The notes under the pieces are model-generated. The model saw nothing but the letters and a program-made list of their open reading frames with translations, made no database searches and had not been told where the DNA came from. 64,000 nucleotides of DNA from Clostridium sp. CAG:417. Its GTDB lineage: Bacteria; Bacillota_I; Bacilli_A; RF39; UBA660. Numbering within the stretch: the stretch's first letter is position 1; every line of letters begins with the position of its first letter. The stretch spans positions 1 through 64,000 of the forward strand of contig FR890363.1 of NCBI GenBank assembly GCA_000432835.1, given 5' to 3'. The position numbers and the translations under genes are program-made. Shown here piece by piece: positions 61,701 to 64,000 of the stretch.

Positions 61701-63294
61701 AAAATTGTGGCTAGAAAATATTAAAGAAGTAATAGTGGAAAGCGATTTAGCACAAAAATATAGTTTTAAACCAATACCATATAATGTTGAAGCAATAATT
61801 GGCGAATATGATGCTCCAGAAAAACAGGAACAAGGTTTAGTAAAATACAATTTATTACAAGACGGTAATACGCTTATTTATGGAAACAATGGTGCTGAAA
61901 GAGAAATGTTTTTAGATACGCTTATTTATTCAACAACAAAATATCATAGTGTAGCTGAAATAAATTACTATATTGTTGACTATGGATCTGAATCTCTAAA
62001 GAAATATGTTAACTTACCACATGTAGGAGGTGTTGTATGCATAGGAGAAGAAGAAAAGTTTAGTAATCTTTTAAAAATGATAAAAGAAGAAATTCGAATA
62101 AGAAAAAAAGTCTTCCTAAACTATGGCGGAGATTATACTAATTATATTAAATCATCACCCAATAAATTGCCTATCAAAGTTTATATATTTAATAACTACG
62201 ATTCAATATATGAATCCAATGAAAGCTTATATGAAGAATTGCCTAATTTACTAAGAGATTCAGAAAGATATGGAATTATATTTGTTATAACAGCCAATGC
62301 AATAAATTCAGTACAAAGTAAAATTTCTCAAAACCTAAATAATATATATTCTTATAAGTTAAAGGATTTAAGTGATTATATAACAGTACTTGGAACAAAG
62401 GTTAAGAATATGCCACCTGATATAGTGGGAAGAGGAATTATAAAACAAGAGGATGTTGCACATGAATTTCAAACTGCAAGTATTATAGATAATAGGGAAA
62501 TGACTAATAATTATCTGCTTGACTACATCAATGAGAAAAAAACATCAGAACCTAATAGGGCACAACAAATACCGATTTTACCAGAACATATTGGATTAAA
62601 CAATATCTATAGAACCGACATCAAGTTTAATAATATACCAATTGGTATAAGTAAAAATAACTTAGAGATAACAAACTACGATTTTATTAATAATTTAGGA
62701 ACCATAATAACAGCCAACAAAATTGGTAATACAAAGAACTTTATAAAAAGTTTGATAATGCTAATTAATAAGATTGATACAACAGGATTAATTATATTAG
62801 ATGCAACAAGTACATTAGAAATTAGTAATACTGAATTTCCAAATTATTATAATGAGCATCTAGAAGAAGTAATACAAAAAATAATCGAGCTTATTAATAG
62901 ATATAAGGAAAAAGAACAAAGCGAAGAAAAAATAGTGTTAATATATGGGATTAATAAACTAATAAATAAAATATCATCATCAGAGGTTATTAATAATTTA
63001 GTAAAAGCTATAAAAGAATATGAAAAAGTAGGATTAATAATTGTTGATGATTCATCAAAATTGAAAAAATATGCATTTGAACAATGGTTTAGTATTTTTT
63101 CAATAAATGATGGAATATGGGTAGGAAAAGGAATGGCTGATCAAAATTTGTTCCATTTAACAGTAATTAACAAAGAGATGACAAAAAATTACAACAATGA
63201 TATGGGATATGTTATTTCAGAAAGTACAGCTACTTTAACTAAATATATTGATTTTGTATCAAATAATGAAAAAGGTGATAATAATGAAGAATAA
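58723..63294 (+). CDS. essC: EssC-type FtsK/SpoIIIE ATPase of type VII secretion (T7SSb)
   Basis: EssC is the motor of Firmicute type VII secretion, forming a hexameric membrane pump for WXG100/LXG proteins. This 1523-residue protein has N-terminal FHA-like domains (about 1-190), two membrane helices (about 254-282 and 292-312) and FtsK/SpoIIIE modules. The first has Walker A GMTGSGKS (707-714), a Walker B with ICDEFAEL (about 827-834) and the FtsK motif ARIGRSLGVHLILATQKP. The second (about 1048 on, YGNNGAEREMF) and third (about 1320 on) have degenerate Walker A motifs. The start has an AAAGGTGAG site. It overlaps the esaB-like gene by 11 bp. Confidence 0.95.
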   Translation: MIISLYLLDKIVEYKVPKEIQGSYSFPAEDEDVNIINFEARNGMWILYKTADVSIMYDNTFFDSIELKPNNFYILIYEQKNYLIYVTSTEGTRVNWYTYSKNLNMLIGNVEAANMKYICPYLGNGLIKISLENNQIMIFFLRPVPVYVNKIRVNSNRYVLKFGDEIEIYGFKMLFLKSYLFVKEPNNSIQINEKNAGIKGFIPNYDMSQENIEIRDTDLYNNDDFFMKAPRIRRFYEPKTIKLSTPPRSDEDDQLPLALVIGPMLTMGIISAMTMVTAISNVVTKKAELTDVWPQILMGGIMLVSTLVWPLITQHYNKKIKEKNKKEAIQKYIIYLNDKKKEFVDCINEQTVITQENLITVNRCLDIIVKKDNNLWNRRIDQNDFLLVRVGKGNELLKCKVEYPDEDFTIEENGLRKEVDKIIEEYKYVKNIPIGYSFHDNITTAVMGDEYKILNFMNNIIIQLLTFYSYEDLKIVVMTDEINAPKWDYLKYLNHSFSNDKSFRFFSSNEDSARELSNYLSFEISNRIENSSESQEYNKGPHYFIIVDGYDTVKEFEIIKQLTELDKYYGFNLVILENRLGNLPSKCLNFITLGDEKCVILKNTYEKQDKIEFTPEIVYNIDMMSIVKILSNIPIKFEDELSELPNAISFLEMEHVGKIEQLNILNRWNTNDPTVSLKSEIGVDQQGKIMYLDLHEKAHGPHGLIAGMTGSGKSEFIITYILSLAINYSPDEVSFILIDYKGGGLAFAFENKTLGIELPHLAGTITNLDKSEMNRTLVSINSEIKRRQKIFNDARDSLSESTIDIYKYQKFYREGKVTEPIPHLFIICDEFAELKSQQPDFMDNLISVARIGRSLGVHLILATQKPSGVVNDQIWSNTKFRVCLKVQDESDSKEMLKRPEAASLKQVGRFYLQVGYNEYFALGQSAWCGAKYYPSDKPVKKINKSIDFIDETGAVIKSMQASTNSKIEAQGEQLGQILRLIVATAQIANQKAKKLWLENIKEVIVESDLAQKYSFKPIPYNVEAIIGEYDAPEKQEQGLVKYNLLQDGNTLIYGNNGAEREMFLDTLIYSTTKYHSVAEINYYIVDYGSESLKKYVNLPHVGGVVCIGEEEKFSNLLKMIKEEIRIRKKVFLNYGGDYTNYIKSSPNKLPIKVYIFNNYDSIYESNESLYEELPNLLRDSERYGIIFVITANAINSVQSKISQNLNNIYSYKLKDLSDYITVLGTKVKNMPPDIVGRGIIKQEDVAHEFQTASIIDNREMTNNYLLDYINEKKTSEPNRAQQIPILPEHIGLNNIYRTDIKFNNIPIGISKNNLEITNYDFINNLGTIITANKIGNTKNFIKSLIMLINKIDTTGLIILDATSTLEISNTEFPNYYNEHLEEVIQKIIELINRYKEKEQSEEKIVLIYGINKLINKISSSEVINNLVKAIKEYEKVGLIIVDDSSKLKKYAFEQWFSIFSINDGIWVGKGMADQNLFHLTVINKEMTKNYNNDMGYVISESTATLTKYIDFVSNNEKGDNNEE

Positions 63295-63547
63295 GGTTCT
63301 AATAAAATTAATATTACCAGAATGGAATACAACCTTCGATGTTTTTATTCCAGTGAATGAACTTGTTTGGAAAGTTAAAAAATTATTGATTAGATCAGTA
63401 GGAGATTTATTAAAGACTACTCAAAATACAAGTGACGGTTGTATCCTAATGAATAAAATAACATGTGAAATTTATAATAACAATAAAACTATATTAGATA
63501 CAGATATTAGAAATGGAACTGAGCTAATATTGATAATAAAAAATTAA
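63284..63547 (+). CDS. esaB: EsaB/YukD-like ubiquitin-fold protein
   Basis: An 87-residue protein with a beta-grasp, ubiquitin-like pattern: KVLIKLILPEWNTTFDVFIPVNELVWKVKKLLIRSV, then CILMNKITCEIYNNNKTILDTDIRNGTELILII. YukD/EsaB are cytosolic T7SS components without conjugation activity. The ATG at 63284 follows AAAGGTGAT inside the end of essC. It is placed after essC, whereas in Staphylococcus and Bacillus it precedes the motor gene. A terminator follows. Confidence 0.85.
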   Translation: MKNKVLIKLILPEWNTTFDVFIPVNELVWKVKKLLIRSVGDLLKTTQNTSDGCILMNKITCEIYNNNKTILDTDIRNGTELILIIKN

Positions 63548-63555
63548 AAAAATAA

Positions 63556-63586
63556 GAGTCTCATTAATTGTGAGACTCGTTTTTTA
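63556..63586 (+). terminator. Terminator after the essC-esaB pair
   Basis: Perfect 8-bp stem GAGTCTCA / TGAGACTC (63556-63563, 63571-63578) with a 7-base loop, then G and six T residues. Confidence 0.85.
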
Positions 63587-63668
63587 TGCGATGCTTGTAT
63601 CAAAATTTGATATTGTGTAATGGTAAAAAATATGATATTCTATAAATAGAATAATAGGAGGGAAATAA

Positions 63669-64000
63669 ATGGATGGAAAAACTGAAGATAATAATATAAA
63701 TCTTGGCAAATTTTTACCATTAGGAGCGGTAGTTCTTCTTAAAAATGCTACTAAAAGAGTAATGATAACAGGTTTTTGTAGTATTAGAAAAGATGATCCT
63801 AATGATAAAAAAATTTATGATTATATAGGCTGTGCATTTCCCGAAGGAATAATGTCTACAGATCAAAATTTATTATTTAATAATAATCAAATAGCAAAAG
63901 TTTATTCATATGGCTTGATTGATGAAGAAGTTAGAATTTTTCATAAAAATCTAGATGAAAAAGTAGATGAAATGATCAAAGCTTTAAAACAAAATAATAA
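63669..64000 (+). CDS. DUF4176-domain protein, cut by the window edge
   Basis: An open frame of 110 codons runs off the window without a stop. It begins MDGKTEDNNINLGKF and continues LPLGAVVLLKNATKRVMITGF, YDYIGCAFPEGIM, NLLFNNNQIAKVYSYGLIDEEVRIF, matching DUF4176. DUF4176 proteins occur in T7SS loci of Firmicutes, next to WXG100 and LXG genes, and are thought to be system accessories. AGGAGGG lies 7 nt upstream. The rest of the T7SS locus (EsxA, EssB, effectors) is expected downstream. Confidence 0.8.
   Translation, partial: MDGKTEDNNINLGKFLPLGAVVLLKNATKRVMITGFCSIRKDDPNDKKIYDYIGCAFPEGIMSTDQNLLFNNNQIAKVYSYGLIDEEVRIFHKNLDEKVDEMIKALKQNN

Overview
The window is AT-rich (roughly 27-30% GC by eye) chromosomal DNA from a spore-forming, low-GC Firmicute. 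Sporulation and envelope genes (sigma-G, a YlmC/YmxH-like protein, YunB, a YutH-like coat protein, SpoVD-like and SpoVE/FtsW-like proteins), RBS patterns such as AGAGGTGAT-N5-8-ATG, TTGACA/TATAAT promoters and a glmS ribozyme all fit class Bacilli. The small, very AT-rich gene set resembles uncultivated gut Bacilli (RF39-like); that placement is inference. No complete insertion sequence, prophage or CRISPR array is present; coding density is high and intrinsic terminators are frequent.

Layout. 1-1.0 kb: tRNA-Ser and a PAP2 phosphatase. 1-7.7 kb: RNA modification (RluA, TtcA-like), then a B. subtilis-like sporulation/housekeeping neighbourhood (sigG, ylmC, yunB, yutD, DUF1292, a coiled-coil protein, yutH-like, yutI/NifU). 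7.7-10.5 kb: S1-domain protein, an 11-gene tRNA array, a Fic protein, and two more tRNAs. 10.6-17.8 kb: membrane/unknown proteins, a HerA-like ATPase and a probable envelope-glycan operon (FAD oxidoreductase plus polytopic GT-C-like protein). 17.9-20.3 kb: SmtB-type repressor and Zn/Cd P-type ATPase. 20.4-29.5 kb: kinase-like protein, fused ABC transporter, SpoVD-like PBP, MraY, a decayed surface-protein gene, a Cys-rich CFI-box-like protein and SpoVE/FtsW.

29.6-41.9 kb: small enzymes (DUF1848, peptidase E, Nudix), a HAD-acyl-CoA ligase fusion with a PlsC acyltransferase, a two-protein phosphorelay (hybrid kinase; Hpt-REC), an anchored protein, a divergent sigma-70 factor and GalE. 42-46.1 kb: an Rpn-family remnant, CIRCE-controlled htpG, a TSCPD protein, MscL and a solo Clp D1-type ATPase. 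46.1-51.6 kb: TetR with a perfect palindromic operator and a YhgE/Pip membrane protein; glmS ribozyme and GlmS; a beta-propeller-like protein. 51.6-58.6 kb: tRNA-His, a protein with nine SANT/Myb-like repeats around a nuclease-like domain, two paired membrane proteins, another TetR, and ASCH, DUF5684 and DUF2974 proteins. 58.7-64 kb: start of a type VII secretion (T7SSb) locus: essC, an esaB/yukD-like gene and a DUF4176 gene cut by the window edge.

Most striking: the nine-repeat SANT/nuclease protein, the HAD-AMP-ligase fusion, the atypical sigma factor, a phosphorelay without visible output domain, and CIRCE overlapping the htpG promoter. Many starts were moved downstream of the longest open frame because a Shine-Dalgarno sequence or promoter element lies inside the longer version.
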